A stretch of DNA of 64,000 bases from an uncultured Lachnospiraceae bacterium (GTDB taxonomy: Bacteria > Bacillota > Clostridia > Lachnospirales > Lachnospiraceae). Made by a program: the position numbers and the translations under genes. Numbering within the stretch: position 1 is the first letter of the stretch; each line of letters starts with the position of its first letter. The DNA lies in the NCBI GenBank assembly GCA_902786515.1, contig CADADA010000002.1:1-64000 (forward strand), written 5' to 3'. The notes beneath the pieces were generated by a model that worked only from the letters and a program-made list of their open reading frames with translations, did no database searches and was not told where the DNA came from. Of the stretch, positions 26,114 through 35,047 are shown one piece after another.

Positions 26114-26148
26114 TTTCAAATTACAGTTTTGTATAGAATGAGGATTAT

Positions 26149-26703
26149 ATGATTAACAGAATTGGAGATAATTCATCATACATAGTACGGGATATTAGCA
26201 GGGAACAGCATAATGTAAGGAAAAGCTCAGAGTTTTCTATAGACTATGGAAGACACGATGATAGTTTTGCTGAGGATATTGTTGAACCGGAATCTGATGA
26301 CAGTGGTGTAGAATTACATCTGTCAGGGGCAAAACCGGTGAATGTGACAGATGCAGCTGAGCCGGAAAAGGAGATTGTAGTTGATTATTCTTTGATATCT
26401 GCCATTCGTGATAGAATCAATGAGTGGAAAGATGTTGTTCTGAAATTTTTATATAGAGTATGGAATGGAACTTCAATAGAGGATGTTGAAGATGTACAAG
26501 AGGATGAAAGAGTTGTAAAAAAGGCTGTTAAAGATATGACCCTCGAGGAAGTGACAGAGTATGTGTCGGACGGTGGCAATAAGACATTGGCGAAGAATAC
26601 GGATGTTTTGACAACGTATAACCAATATGGAAAGATAGTAGATGTGAATCCGTCTGATAGAAATCTCATTTTTCATGGTAATAAAGCGTATAAAGATTTA
26701 TAA
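26149..26703 (+). CDS. Unrecognised acidic protein
   Basis: This is a 184-residue acidic protein. I recognise no family. Residues 1-85 are polar and acidic and probably disordered. Residues 85-184 include a helical segment (SLISAIRDRINEWKDVVLKFLYRVW), an acidic stretch (IEDVEDVQEDER) and a C-terminal YNQYGKIVDVNPSDRN segment. There is no signal peptide or membrane helix. It starts with GAGGATT upstream and ends at the large inverted repeat. Confidence 0.55.
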   Translation: MINRIGDNSSYIVRDISREQHNVRKSSEFSIDYGRHDDSFAEDIVEPESDDSGVELHLSGAKPVNVTDAAEPEKEIVVDYSLISAIRDRINEWKDVVLKFLYRVWNGTSIEDVEDVQEDERVVKKAVKDMTLEEVTEYVSDGGNKTLAKNTDVLTTYNQYGKIVDVNPSDRNLIFHGNKAYKDL

Positions 26704-26764
26704 AAATGAAACAGTGGCTGTGACAAGCGATTATTAATTGCTTGTCACAGCCACTGTTTCATTT
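26704..26764. terminator. 25-bp perfect inverted repeat, bidirectional terminator-like
   Basis: Bases 26704-26728 and 26740-26764 are perfect complements over 25 bp around an 11-base loop. It begins right after the preceding stop codon. T-rich flanks (ATTTGTTTT on the right, TTTAT on the left of the complement) let it work as a terminator. The stem is longer than needed for that. Confidence 0.7.
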
Positions 26765-26773
26765 GTTTTAAAA

Positions 26774-26803
26774 CAAAAAAAGAACCATGTATCACATGGT
26801 TCT
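26774..26803 (-). terminator. Terminator of tRNA-Leu (minus strand)
   Basis: On the minus strand AGAACCATGT and ACATGGTTCT form a 10-bp stem with a 3-base loop, followed by TTTTTTT (complement of 26774-26780). It lies about 70 bases downstream of the tRNA. Confidence 0.85.
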
Positions 26804-26872
26804 TTCCACTTTGGTTTGAAAAAACATAAAAAACAAAAAACAATTAAAAAAGATAACGTGTAATGCGAAGAA

Positions 26873-26955
26873 TGCGGATGGCGGGACTTGAACCCGCACG
26901 ATGTCACCACCGGCAGATTTTGAGTCTGCTGCGTCTGCCATTCCGCCACATCCGC
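26873..26955 (-). tRNA. tRNA-Leu (anticodon CAA)
   Basis: On the minus strand the 7-bp acceptor stem GCGGATG/CATCCGC is complete. The anticodon arm GCAGA-CTCAAAA-TCTGC gives anticodon CAA (reads UUG). A long variable arm (GGTGGTGACATCG region) identifies a class-II tRNA of Leu type, and the T-arm GCGGG-TTCAAGT-CCCGC is canonical. The length is 83 bases. CCA is not encoded. It is flanked by its own promoter and terminator. Confidence 0.96.
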
Positions 26956-26965
26956 ATACCTCTGC

Positions 26966-26994
26966 ATTTTAGCATCATTTAAAAGGCTTGTCAA
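26966..26994 (-). promoter_or_regulatory. Promoter of tRNA-Leu
   Basis: On the minus strand TTGACA (26989-26994) and TAAAAT (26966-26971) are 17 bases apart, 10 bases from the tRNA 5' end. The stretch 26704-27124 has no protein gene and contains only the inverted repeat, the tRNA with its signals, and an AT-rich segment to 27100. Confidence 0.85.
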
Positions 26995-27124
26995 CAAAAA
27001 AATAAAAAAATTGCAAAAAAATTATGACATGATTTTTTTGATGTACTCATTCATAAGACTTTAAAAAAGTTGAGATTTGTTGTATAGTAGTATGTGCAGG
27101 TAATAGAAAAGGATGGGGATTAAT

Positions 27125-27469
27125 ATGTCATGTAGAAGATTTCAACAACAATTGAATAAATTTATAAAAGATGAAATTGATCCGGAGGAATTAGATTTTT
27201 TTATTTCACATGCTAAAAACTGTAAAGATTGTTATGAAGAATTAGAGATAAACTATATGGTGAACGTTGGTCTTGAGATGATTGAGAATGATGATAAAGC
27301 GTCGTTTGATCTGGCGGGCCAATTGAAGAAAAAGCTAAGTCAGTTAGAAAGAAAAGCAGATATCAGATACAAGTTTAATACGTGTAACAAAATCATTGTG
27401 TGTACGGCATATGTATGCATTGGAGTTTCGTTTGTTGCTGGGATGCTTGTGTATTTACAGATATTATAA
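27125..27469 (+). CDS. Zinc-finger (anti-sigma-like) membrane protein
   Basis: This 114-residue protein begins with a ZAS/zf-HC2-type motif: HAKNCKDC supplies the H-x3-C-x2-C ligands at about residue 27. A single C-terminal membrane helix (about 88-112) anchors it. Such proteins usually bind and restrain ECF sigma factors. No sigma-factor gene is next to it, so its partner is unknown. ATG 27125 is preferred; ATG 27113 lies within the ribosome site (AAAAGG). polA starts about 50 bases downstream. Confidence 0.75.
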   Translation: MSCRRFQQQLNKFIKDEIDPEELDFFISHAKNCKDCYEELEINYMVNVGLEMIENDDKASFDLAGQLKKKLSQLERKADIRYKFNTCNKIIVCTAYVCIGVSFVAGMLVYLQIL

Positions 27470-27517
27470 AAGAAGTACATGCAAAAATATCAAAGACAGT
27501 CAAAGAAAGGAAATATA

Positions 27518-30133
27518 ATGTCAGAAAAATTAGTATTAATAGATGGTCATAGTATTTTGAACAGGACTTTTTACGGAATACCGGAGCTTACAAATTCAGA
27601 AGGATTGCATACGAATGCGATTTATGGATTCTTAAACATAATGCTGAAATTGCTGGAAGACGAAAAAGCAGATTATTGCGTGGTGGCATTTGATGTAAAA
27701 CAGCCGACCTTCAGGCATAAAATGTACGCAGAATACAAGGGTACAAGAAAAGCTATGCCTGATGAATTAAGGGAACAGGTTCCGGTTATGAAAGAAGTAT
27801 TAAAGAGCATGAATATCACCGTGGCGGAACTGCCGGGATACGAAGCGGACGATATATTGGGAACGCTATCTAAAACAGGCGAAGCGATGAATATGGATGT
27901 AGCAGTCCTTTCAGGAGACAGAGACCTGTTGCAGCTTGCAACAAAAAAAGTTCAGATAAAGATACCAAAGACAAAAAAAGGAAACACAGAGATAGAGGAC
28001 TATTATGAGAATGATGTAAAAGAAACATATGGAGTAACACCGGTAGAGTTTATAGATGTTAAGGCACTTATGGGTGACACAGCCGATAACATTCCGGGCG
28101 TTGCAGGTGTTGGTGAAAAAACAGCCACAAAATTGATTTGCGAGTATGGAAGCATTGAAAATATGTATGAACATATTTCAGAAATGAAAAAGAGTAAAAT
28201 GAAAGAATCGCTTGAAAACAACATAGAATCAGCAAAAATGAGTAAACTCCTTGCAACAATTGATACAGCTGTGCCGTTAGATATAGATTTGAAAAACGCA
28301 AAAATAGACAACATATATAACGAAGAAGCGTTTAAGATATTAAAACGTCTTGAATTAAGGACGATAATGAACAGATTCAATATAAATGATTTAAACAAAG
28401 ATATTGATAAAACATTTACACAGACTGACGATTGCGATGAAATCATAGATGCCATAAAAAGAAGCAGTTCACCGGTTGGAATACATGTGGAGCAGGTGAT
28501 TGGGAAAACTGCGATATCCGTAACATGTTCAGAAGAATGTACTAAAGTATTAATTGCTGATGAAGTACAACTGAAAAGCATAATCTCCGTTATACTTGAA
28601 CAAATAATAGAATTCAGTGTATCGGATTTAAAGAAAATGCTGAAAATACTTGAATTACCTGATATAAGCCATGTTAATGACATCGGTATACTTGCATATC
28701 TTGTAAATCCATTAAAAGACAGATATCAGTATGATGATATTGCAAGAGATTACCTCGATATTACGATCGAGTCAGAAAAAGAAATATTTGGCAAAAACAC
28801 GTATGATGAAGCATTTTTTTCTGAACCTGAAAAATTCATAAAAATGATGGGATATTCATCATATGTTGCCTATAAAGCTACAGAAATCCTGAAGAATAAA
28901 ATAAAACAGATGAATATGGAAAAAATATATTCAGATATAGAGCTGCCATTGGTGTTTTCACTTAACAGAATGGAAAACAAGGGAATAAAAGTTGAGAGAA
29001 ATTCATTAAATGCTTATGGAAATGAACTGGAAGCACAGATATCAGAACTTGAAAAAAAGATATACAGTGATGTGGGAGAACAGTTTAACATCAATTCGCC
29101 AAAACAGCTTGGTGAGATTTTGTTTGAAAAAATGGGAATAAAGGGCGGTAAAAAAACAAAAACCGGATACTCAACTGCAGCGGGAGTACTGGAAAAACTG
29201 GCACCGGAATATCCGGTGGTATCGGACATACTAAAATACAGACAGCTTACAAAACTAAACTCAACCTATGCACAGGGACTTGCAGGATTTATACAGCCGG
29301 ATGAACGAATCCACGGAACATTTAACCAGACTATTACGGCAACAGGAAGGATAAGCAGCACCGAACCAAATTTGCAGAATATACCGATAAGAATGGAAAT
29401 TGGAAAGGCCATAAGAAAAGTATTTGTTCCGGAAGACGGATGTGTTTTTATCGATGCGGATTACTCACAGATAGAATTAAGGATTCTTGCACATATGTCC
29501 GGTGATGAAAAACTCATAGAAGCATACAAAGAAGAAAAAGACATACACAGGGCGACAGCGTCGCAGGTATTTCATGTAGCATTGGATGAAGTGACTGATG
29601 AACAGAGAAGAAACGCCAAAGCTGTCAATTTTGGAATTATATACGGAATCAGTTCATTTGGACTGAGTCAGGATTTAAGTATAAGCAGAAAAGAAGCAGA
29701 GCAATATATCGAGGATTATTTTAAAACATATCCAAAGATAAAGGGATGCATAGATGATTTCGTAAGTCAGGCAAAGGAAAAAGGATATTCAGAGACAATG
29801 TTTGGAAGACGAAGACCGGTTCCGGAACTGAAATCGTCAAATTATATGCAGCGCTCATTTGGAGAACGAATTGCGATGAATTCACCTATACAGGGAAGTG
29901 CGGCAGATATTATAAAAATAGCGATGATTAATGTAGACAGAAGACTTAGAGAAGAAAAACTAAAATCTGCAATCGTTGTTCAGGTACATGATGAATTGAT
30001 GCTTGAAGTACCTGAAAATGAAATAGAGCAGGCACAGAAAATACTGACAGAGGAAATGAGTAATGCCGTACTTCTTAAGGTTCCGTTAGAGGTCAGTGCA
30101 CAGGTAGGACACAACTGGCTGGAAGCACATTAA
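27518..30133 (+). CDS. polA: DNA polymerase I
   Basis: PolA fills gaps and processes Okazaki fragments. Residues 1-290 are the 5' nuclease domain (LPGYEADDILG, SGDRDLLQL, PGVAGVGEKTA). Residues about 300-460 correspond to the 3'-5' proofreading domain, where the first metal-binding D-x-E is changed to HVE (in GIHVEQ), so proofreading is probably absent. The polymerase domain has motif A DADYSQIELR, motif B RRNAKAVNFGIIYG and motif C VQVHDELM. ATG 27518 is preferred (AAAGGAAATATA upstream); an upstream ATG at 27479 lacks a site. The length is 871 residues. Confidence 0.96.
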   Translation: MSEKLVLIDGHSILNRTFYGIPELTNSEGLHTNAIYGFLNIMLKLLEDEKADYCVVAFDVKQPTFRHKMYAEYKGTRKAMPDELREQVPVMKEVLKSMNITVAELPGYEADDILGTLSKTGEAMNMDVAVLSGDRDLLQLATKKVQIKIPKTKKGNTEIEDYYENDVKETYGVTPVEFIDVKALMGDTADNIPGVAGVGEKTATKLICEYGSIENMYEHISEMKKSKMKESLENNIESAKMSKLLATIDTAVPLDIDLKNAKIDNIYNEEAFKILKRLELRTIMNRFNINDLNKDIDKTFTQTDDCDEIIDAIKRSSSPVGIHVEQVIGKTAISVTCSEECTKVLIADEVQLKSIISVILEQIIEFSVSDLKKMLKILELPDISHVNDIGILAYLVNPLKDRYQYDDIARDYLDITIESEKEIFGKNTYDEAFFSEPEKFIKMMGYSSYVAYKATEILKNKIKQMNMEKIYSDIELPLVFSLNRMENKGIKVERNSLNAYGNELEAQISELEKKIYSDVGEQFNINSPKQLGEILFEKMGIKGGKKTKTGYSTAAGVLEKLAPEYPVVSDILKYRQLTKLNSTYAQGLAGFIQPDERIHGTFNQTITATGRISSTEPNLQNIPIRMEIGKAIRKVFVPEDGCVFIDADYSQIELRILAHMSGDEKLIEAYKEEKDIHRATASQVFHVALDEVTDEQRRNAKAVNFGIIYGISSFGLSQDLSISRKEAEQYIEDYFKTYPKIKGCIDDFVSQAKEKGYSETMFGRRRPVPELKSSNYMQRSFGERIAMNSPIQGSAADIIKIAMINVDRRLREEKLKSAIVVQVHDELMLEVPENEIEQAQKILTEEMSNAVLLKVPLEVSAQVGHNWLEAH

Positions 30134-30175
30134 AAGTAACTGACAGTTACCATCAAATCAGAAATGGAGAAAAGA

Positions 30176-30763
30176 ATGATATTAGGAATAACGGGAGGAA
30201 TTGGAACGGGTAAATCAACTATATTAAATATTCTTGAAGAATATGGATTTATAGTTATTGAGGCAGATAAGCTGGGACATGAAACTATGGGGAAAGGACA
30301 GGAAGCATATTTAGAGATAATAAAGAAATTCGGAAGAGATGTGCTTGATGGCGAAGAACAAATAGACAGAGTAAAACTTGGAGAAATGGCATTTCACGAA
30401 CCGGAAGTACTAGAAAAACTAAATGAAATAGTACATCCTGCGGTAATAAGACAGATAAAAAAAATAATAAACAGCAATCAGGAAAAAAATATAGTCATAG
30501 AATCTGCAATACTTTTTGAAGCGGGGGTAAATAAACTCTGTGACGAAGTGTGGTATATATATTCAGACAGAGATGCCAGAATAAAAAGATTAAAGGAATC
30601 AAGGGGGTTAACAGAAGAAAAAATAGAAAACATAATGAAAAAACAATTGAAGGAAAAAGAGTTTGAACAAAAATCAGACGTAGTAATCGATAACACCACA
30701 ACAATTGAAAACACAAAATCGCAAATAGAAAAATTGCTAGTGTTTCACAAGGTTTTATGTTAA
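30176..30763 (+). CDS. coaE: Dephospho-CoA kinase
   Basis: CoaE performs the last step of coenzyme A synthesis. The P-loop GITGGIGTGKST begins at residue 4, and the family segments EADKLGHE and HPAVIRQI are present. At 195 residues it is normal. ATG 30176 is preferred (TGGAGA at 30165-30170 lies just upstream); ATG 30164 has no good site. polA-coaE order is common in Clostridia. Confidence 0.95.
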   Translation: MILGITGGIGTGKSTILNILEEYGFIVIEADKLGHETMGKGQEAYLEIIKKFGRDVLDGEEQIDRVKLGEMAFHEPEVLEKLNEIVHPAVIRQIKKIINSNQEKNIVIESAILFEAGVNKLCDEVWYIYSDRDARIKRLKESRGLTEEKIENIMKKQLKEKEFEQKSDVVIDNTTTIENTKSQIEKLLVFHKVLC

Positions 30764-30797
30764 AATTGGAATAGAATTTTATCTTCGGAGGCGTGTT

Positions 30798-32831
30798 ATG
30801 ACACTTAATAAATATATGGATCAGATGGTTTTCGGACTGGATATAGGAACCAGAAGTATAGTAGGTTCAGTAGGATATTTAGAAAAAAACAAATTCAAAG
30901 TAATTGCGCACTATGTAAAAGAGCATGAAAGCAGGGACATGCTTGACGGACAGATACATGATATAGGCAGAGTGTCAGATTCCATTGCAAAAGTGAAAGA
31001 AGAATTGGAACAACAACTGGGAGTGGAATTAAAAGATGTCTGTATCGCTGCGGCAGGAAGAGTTCTTAAGACTGTTACGGTACATAAAGATTATGAACTT
31101 CCGGAGGAGACAGCCATCACAGGAGAGCACATATATTCGTTAGAACTTATGGGCGTAGAAGAAGCGTATGAAAATATCAATGCCTCGCAGGATAATATTC
31201 GGTTTTATTCAGTTGGATATACGGTTGTAAAGTATTATCTGAATGACTATGTGATAGCAAACCTTGAAGGACACAAGGCAAAAAAGATAGGAGCGGACAT
31301 CATAGTTACATTCTTGCCGGAAGATGTAGTAGACGGATTATACTCGGCAGTTGAAGGAGCCGGACTTCAGGTAGCTAACCTTACACTGGAGCCTATTGCA
31401 GCCATAAACGTAGCTATACCTAAAAAATACAGACTTCTTAATATAGCACTTGTGGACGTAGGAGCTGGAACATCCGATATTTCCATTACAAAAGATGGAA
31501 GTATAGTTGCATATGGAATGATACCTATGGCCGGTGACGAATTTACAGAGACGCTGGTAAGCAAATATCTGGTGGATTTTAATACGGCAGAAGATATAAA
31601 AAAGGCATCTGTGTCAAACAGACAAATCACATTTAAAGACATTATGGGGCTGAAGAAAAAGATATCACCAAAAGAAGTCAGAGAGGTGTATGCCGAAGCA
31701 GTTAATAAGACGGCAAAAGAAGTGGCGGCTAAGATAATAGAATTAAATGGCGGCAAGAGTGTCAGTGCCGTATTTGTAGTTGGCGGAGGTGGAAAAATCT
31801 ACGGATTTACAAATGCTATTGCAAAAGAACTCGGATTAGAAGAAGAGAGGGTTGCTTTAAGAGGCGAAGAAGTACTCGGAAGTGTTGAATTTATCGATGA
31901 AAACGTAAAGAAAGACCCGCTTTTAGTCACACCGATTGGAATCTGCATCAACTATTACAATCAAAACAATAACTTTATATTTGTCCATGTAAATGGTGAG
32001 AGGATAAAACTTTATGATAATGACAGACTGACTGTTGTAGATGCTGTTTTGCAGATCGGATTTGATAATAAGGCTCTCTTCGCAAAAAGAGGAAAAGAAT
32101 TAAATTACAAGGTGAACGGTGAACACAGAATGGTCAGGGGTGAAATGGGAGAACCTGCAATTATAACGGTCAACGATAAGGAAGCAAACATAAATACACC
32201 GATAAAAAAGAACGACAGGGTAAAAATAATAGAATCAACTGCAGGAAAAGATGCAGAATTTTACATTGAACAGATACCTGAGTATAAAAGTGAGATAAAA
32301 GTCTACGTAAATGATAAGATGGTCATATGTCCGAAATTAGTACGTGTAGGTGATGAGATTAAGACAGGAGATTACAAGATTTGTGATGGTGACGAGATAG
32401 AGATACTTGATTATTACACAGTCGACAGGCTGGTAGAATATATGGACCTCGATGTTAAAAATCGTACAATTCTCGTAAATAACATAGAAGCATACGGAGA
32501 TGAGCCGGTGTATGAAAACTTCAGCATCACCATAGAAGAAAAAGATGAAGATGAAGAAGAGATTGTAGAGAAAAAAGAATACAAACCTAAAGAGCCTAAG
32601 AAACCTAAAAAACCGAAGAAACTTAAAAAAATCACGGTAGAGGTTAATGGCAAAAACGTTGTATTATCGGGGAAGGAAAAATACATTTTCGTAGACATAT
32701 TGGATTTCTATCCGTTTGATACAAGAACACCACAGGGAAAAGACCTGATAACAAAAGTTAACGATGAGAAGTGTGATTTTTATGCTCCTGTTGAAGAGGG
32801 AGATAAGATAGACCTTTATTGGGAGAATTAA
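30798..32831 (+). CDS. FtsA/PilM-like actin-fold ATPase with long C-terminal beta-rich extension
   Basis: This is a 677-residue protein. Residues about 10-360 form an actin-type ATPase: FGLDIGTRSIVG (phosphate 1), DVGAGTSDIS (phosphate 2) and VFVVGGGGKI (adenosine). It is similar to FtsA and PilM, including an SHS2-like inserted region. Unlike FtsA (about 420 residues), it continues with about 300 residues of repeated beta-rich segments each centred on a turn like VNDKEAN or VNGERIK, and a Lys/Pro-rich linker (PKKPKKPKK) near residue 605. It lacks the C-terminal membrane-targeting helix of FtsA. A CGGAGG site precedes the ATG. Its neighbours are an M23 peptidase and an alarmone synthetase, so a cell-envelope role is likely. 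Confidence 0.72.
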   Translation: MTLNKYMDQMVFGLDIGTRSIVGSVGYLEKNKFKVIAHYVKEHESRDMLDGQIHDIGRVSDSIAKVKEELEQQLGVELKDVCIAAAGRVLKTVTVHKDYELPEETAITGEHIYSLELMGVEEAYENINASQDNIRFYSVGYTVVKYYLNDYVIANLEGHKAKKIGADIIVTFLPEDVVDGLYSAVEGAGLQVANLTLEPIAAINVAIPKKYRLLNIALVDVGAGTSDISITKDGSIVAYGMIPMAGDEFTETLVSKYLVDFNTAEDIKKASVSNRQITFKDIMGLKKKISPKEVREVYAEAVNKTAKEVAAKIIELNGGKSVSAVFVVGGGGKIYGFTNAIAKELGLEEERVALRGEEVLGSVEFIDENVKKDPLLVTPIGICINYYNQNNNFIFVHVNGERIKLYDNDRLTVVDAVLQIGFDNKALFAKRGKELNYKVNGEHRMVRGEMGEPAIITVNDKEANINTPIKKNDRVKIIESTAGKDAEFYIEQIPEYKSEIKVYVNDKMVICPKLVRVGDEIKTGDYKICDGDEIEILDYYTVDRLVEYMDLDVKNRTILVNNIEAYGDEPVYENFSITIEEKDEDEEEIVEKKEYKPKEPKKPKKPKKLKKITVEVNGKNVVLSGKEKYIFVDILDFYPFDTRTPQGKDLITKVNDEKCDFYAPVEEGDKIDLYWEN

Positions 32832-32879
32832 AAAAGATTTCAGACATAAATATATAATAAAAACATGTTTGAGGTATAA

Positions 32880-33509
32880 ATGTTAAAAAGGGAAAATATA
32901 GTAGTATGTATACTGCTAATGGTGGCATGCCTGTGGATAATATTCGCAATTATCCTTCTTGAAGCGAAAGTATTAAACTTAAAAGACAGATTTAGGGATG
33001 AATATGGTCTGATGGAGGATATAAGGTATTTTCCGGTTGCACGTTCAACTGATGAATCCACACCATATGTGTATTATGAAAACTCATGGGGTGACGCAAG
33101 AACGTATGGTGGAGAGAGAAAGCATGAAGGCATAGATATAATGGCGGGGGAAAACGTTCCGGGAAAATACCCCGTAGTAAGCATGACTGACGGAGTAGTT
33201 GAAAATATAGGGTGGCTTGAGCTTGGAGGCTACAGAGTTGGGATAAGAAGTAAAAATGGAGGATATTTTTACTATGCACACCTGAATTCCTACGCAGACG
33301 GAATAAGTGAAGGTAAGAAAGTAAAAGCAGGGCAGATGATAGGATACATGGGAAACAGTGGCTATGGTCCGGAAGGCACGACAGGGATGTTTGCCGTTCA
33401 TTTGCATATAGGAATGTATATAAGGGAAAAGGATGGCAGCGAAAAAAGTATTAATCCGTTTCCTTATCTGAATCAGATAAACAAAAAAACAATAAAGTAT
33501 AAATATTAA
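32880..33509 (+). CDS. Membrane-anchored M23 (lysostaphin-type) metallopeptidase
   Basis: This is a peptidoglycan endopeptidase candidate of 209 residues. A single N-terminal membrane helix (about 8-30) is followed by the M23 domain. KHEGIDIMAG supplies the H-x3-D zinc ligands, YYAHLNSY matches the middle motif, and AVHLHIGMY supplies the H-x-H ligands. It therefore looks catalytically intact. It lies 48 bases downstream of the FtsA-like gene with a GAGG site. Together they suggest a wall-remodelling pair. Confidence 0.92.
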   Translation: MLKRENIVVCILLMVACLWIIFAIILLEAKVLNLKDRFRDEYGLMEDIRYFPVARSTDESTPYVYYENSWGDARTYGGERKHEGIDIMAGENVPGKYPVVSMTDGVVENIGWLELGGYRVGIRSKNGGYFYYAHLNSYADGISEGKKVKAGQMIGYMGNSGYGPEGTTGMFAVHLHIGMYIREKDGSEKSINPFPYLNQINKKTIKYKY

Positions 33510-33534
33510 TAAGGCGATGAAAGGCGTGAGTAAG

Positions 33535-34335
33535 ATGGAAATGCAGCTATGGAAAGAATTACTATCACCATACAAGCTTGCTGTAAATGAGATAGTGGTT
33601 AAATTCAAATATTTGATGAGTGAGTATAAACTGGCAGGAAGATATTGTCCGATAGAACAGGTTGAAGGCAGAGTGAAGAAGGTATCAAGTATTCTTGAAA
33701 AAATACATAAAAAGAATATAGATATAGAAGAACTGGAAGAAAAAATCGAAGACATTGCAGGTATACGAATAATATGCAAGTTTGTAGAAGACATAAGTCT
33801 TGTAGTCGATATCATTTCTTCGAGAGGCGACATGGAAGTAAAAGAGGTAAAAGATTATATAAAAAACAGCAAACCAAGCGGTTACAGAAGCTACCATATG
33901 ATTGTGAAATATAAAGTAGAGACAATCAATGGAACAAAGGTAATACCGGTAGAGATACAGATAAGGACACTTGCGATGGACTTCTGGGCGGTTATAGAAC
34001 ATTCACTCCAGTACAAATACAAGCACAATATGCCGAGTGATATAAGAAACAGACTGAGTAAAGCTGCAGATGCTGTAATAGTTATGGATACGGAAATGTC
34101 ATCAATAAGAAATGAAATCATGGATGCACAGAATTCATTTGATGTTAAAGCAAAACTTGTAACAGAGATATTAAACTTAATGCAGAGTCTTTGTAAGGTG
34201 GCTAACAGAAGGGAAATAGTCAATATACAGAATGAATTTTACCGTATATACATGACGGGTGACATGGCGGCACTCAAGAGATTCTACAGAGAACTGGATA
34301 TCATTGCAGAAGGATACAGATCGCAGTATGATTAG
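33535..34335 (+). CDS. Small alarmone synthetase (RelA/SpoT domain, YjbM/RelQ type)
   Basis: This is a synthetase-only (p)ppGpp enzyme of 266 residues. It has the RelA/SpoT core: DIAGIRIICKFVEDI with the catalytic Asp, and PSGYRSYHMIVKYKV with the substrate-binding Tyr. VEIQIRTLAMDFWAVIEHSLQYK follows, where the Glu and Gln of EIQIRT are typical. No hydrolase (HD) domain is present. ATG 33535 is preferred over ATG 33517 because AAAGG then lies at a usable distance. It makes stringent-response signals under stress. Confidence 0.92.
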   Translation: MEMQLWKELLSPYKLAVNEIVVKFKYLMSEYKLAGRYCPIEQVEGRVKKVSSILEKIHKKNIDIEELEEKIEDIAGIRIICKFVEDISLVVDIISSRGDMEVKEVKDYIKNSKPSGYRSYHMIVKYKVETINGTKVIPVEIQIRTLAMDFWAVIEHSLQYKYKHNMPSDIRNRLSKAADAVIVMDTEMSSIRNEIMDAQNSFDVKAKLVTEILNLMQSLCKVANRREIVNIQNEFYRIYMTGDMAALKRFYRELDIIAEGYRSQYD

Positions 34336-35047
34336 ATTAGATAAATATTTAGCACAAACAGGTAACGGAACAAGAAGTCAGGTAAAAGAACTGATAAAAA
34401 AGGGACTTGTTTCAGTGAATGGAGAAATCATAAAAAATTCTGAATATAAATTAAACGAGCAAAGCGATGAAGTGTTCATATCGGGTAGTAAGGTTAATTA
34501 TATCCGGTATGAATATTTTATGTTGAACAAGCCGGCAGGATATGTTTCTGCAACCGAAGATAAGAAAGAAAAAACAGTTCTCGAACTGATTAAAGATAAA
34601 AAACGTCATGATTTATTTCCGGTGGGCAGACTCGATAAAGATACTGAAGGACTGCTGATAATATCAAATGACGGGGCGATGGCTCACGATATCCTGTCAC
34701 CTAAAAAGCATGTTGATAAAGTATATTATGCCAAAATAGAAGGAAAAGTGCAAAAGCAGCATATTGAAGTTTTCAAAGAAGGAATAGACATAGGAGAAAA
34801 GCGAAAAACATTGCCGGCAGAATTATGTATTATATCTTCAGGGGATATATCAGAGATAGAGATAACCATCCGCGAAGGAAAGTACCACCAGATAAAAAGA
34901 ATGTTTCTGGCAATAGGAATGAAGGTGCTGTATTTAAAAAGAATAAAAATGGGAAACATCTTATTGGATGAATCATTAAAAAAGGGAGAGTATAGAAGAC
35001 TTCGGGATGAAGAAATACGTGCATTAACAGAAATGAGGAATAATTGA
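34328..35047 (+). CDS. Pseudouridine synthase RsuA/RluB family
   Basis: This is an S4-domain plus catalytic-domain rRNA pseudouridine synthase of 239 residues. The S4 N-terminus (MIRLDKYLAQ) and the catalytic GRLDKDTEGLL with its Asp are clear. The exact rRNA site (16S Psi516 for RsuA or a 23S site) cannot be told from sequence alone. ATG 34328 overlaps the end of the alarmone gene, so it is co-translated. An upstream in-frame ATG at 34259 lies inside the preceding gene and is not used. Confidence 0.92.
   Translation: MIRLDKYLAQTGNGTRSQVKELIKKGLVSVNGEIIKNSEYKLNEQSDEVFISGSKVNYIRYEYFMLNKPAGYVSATEDKKEKTVLELIKDKKRHDLFPVGRLDKDTEGLLIISNDGAMAHDILSPKKHVDKVYYAKIEGKVQKQHIEVFKEGIDIGEKRKTLPAELCIISSGDISEIEITIREGKYHQIKRMFLAIGMKVLYLKRIKMGNILLDESLKKGEYRRLRDEEIRALTEMRNN

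Noticed and set aside
26734-26997. Minus-strand frame of 87 codons over the tRNA
   Set aside because: It overlaps the complete tRNA-Leu with its promoter and terminator and cannot be a real gene.
28003-28683. Minus-strand frame of 226 codons inside polA
   Set aside because: It is a low-complexity, Ser/Ile/Phe-rich shadow of polA on the opposite strand.
33084-33833. Minus-strand frame of 249 codons over the M23 and alarmone-synthetase genes
   Set aside because: It covers two well-supported plus-strand genes with intact catalytic motifs and has no start signal of its own.
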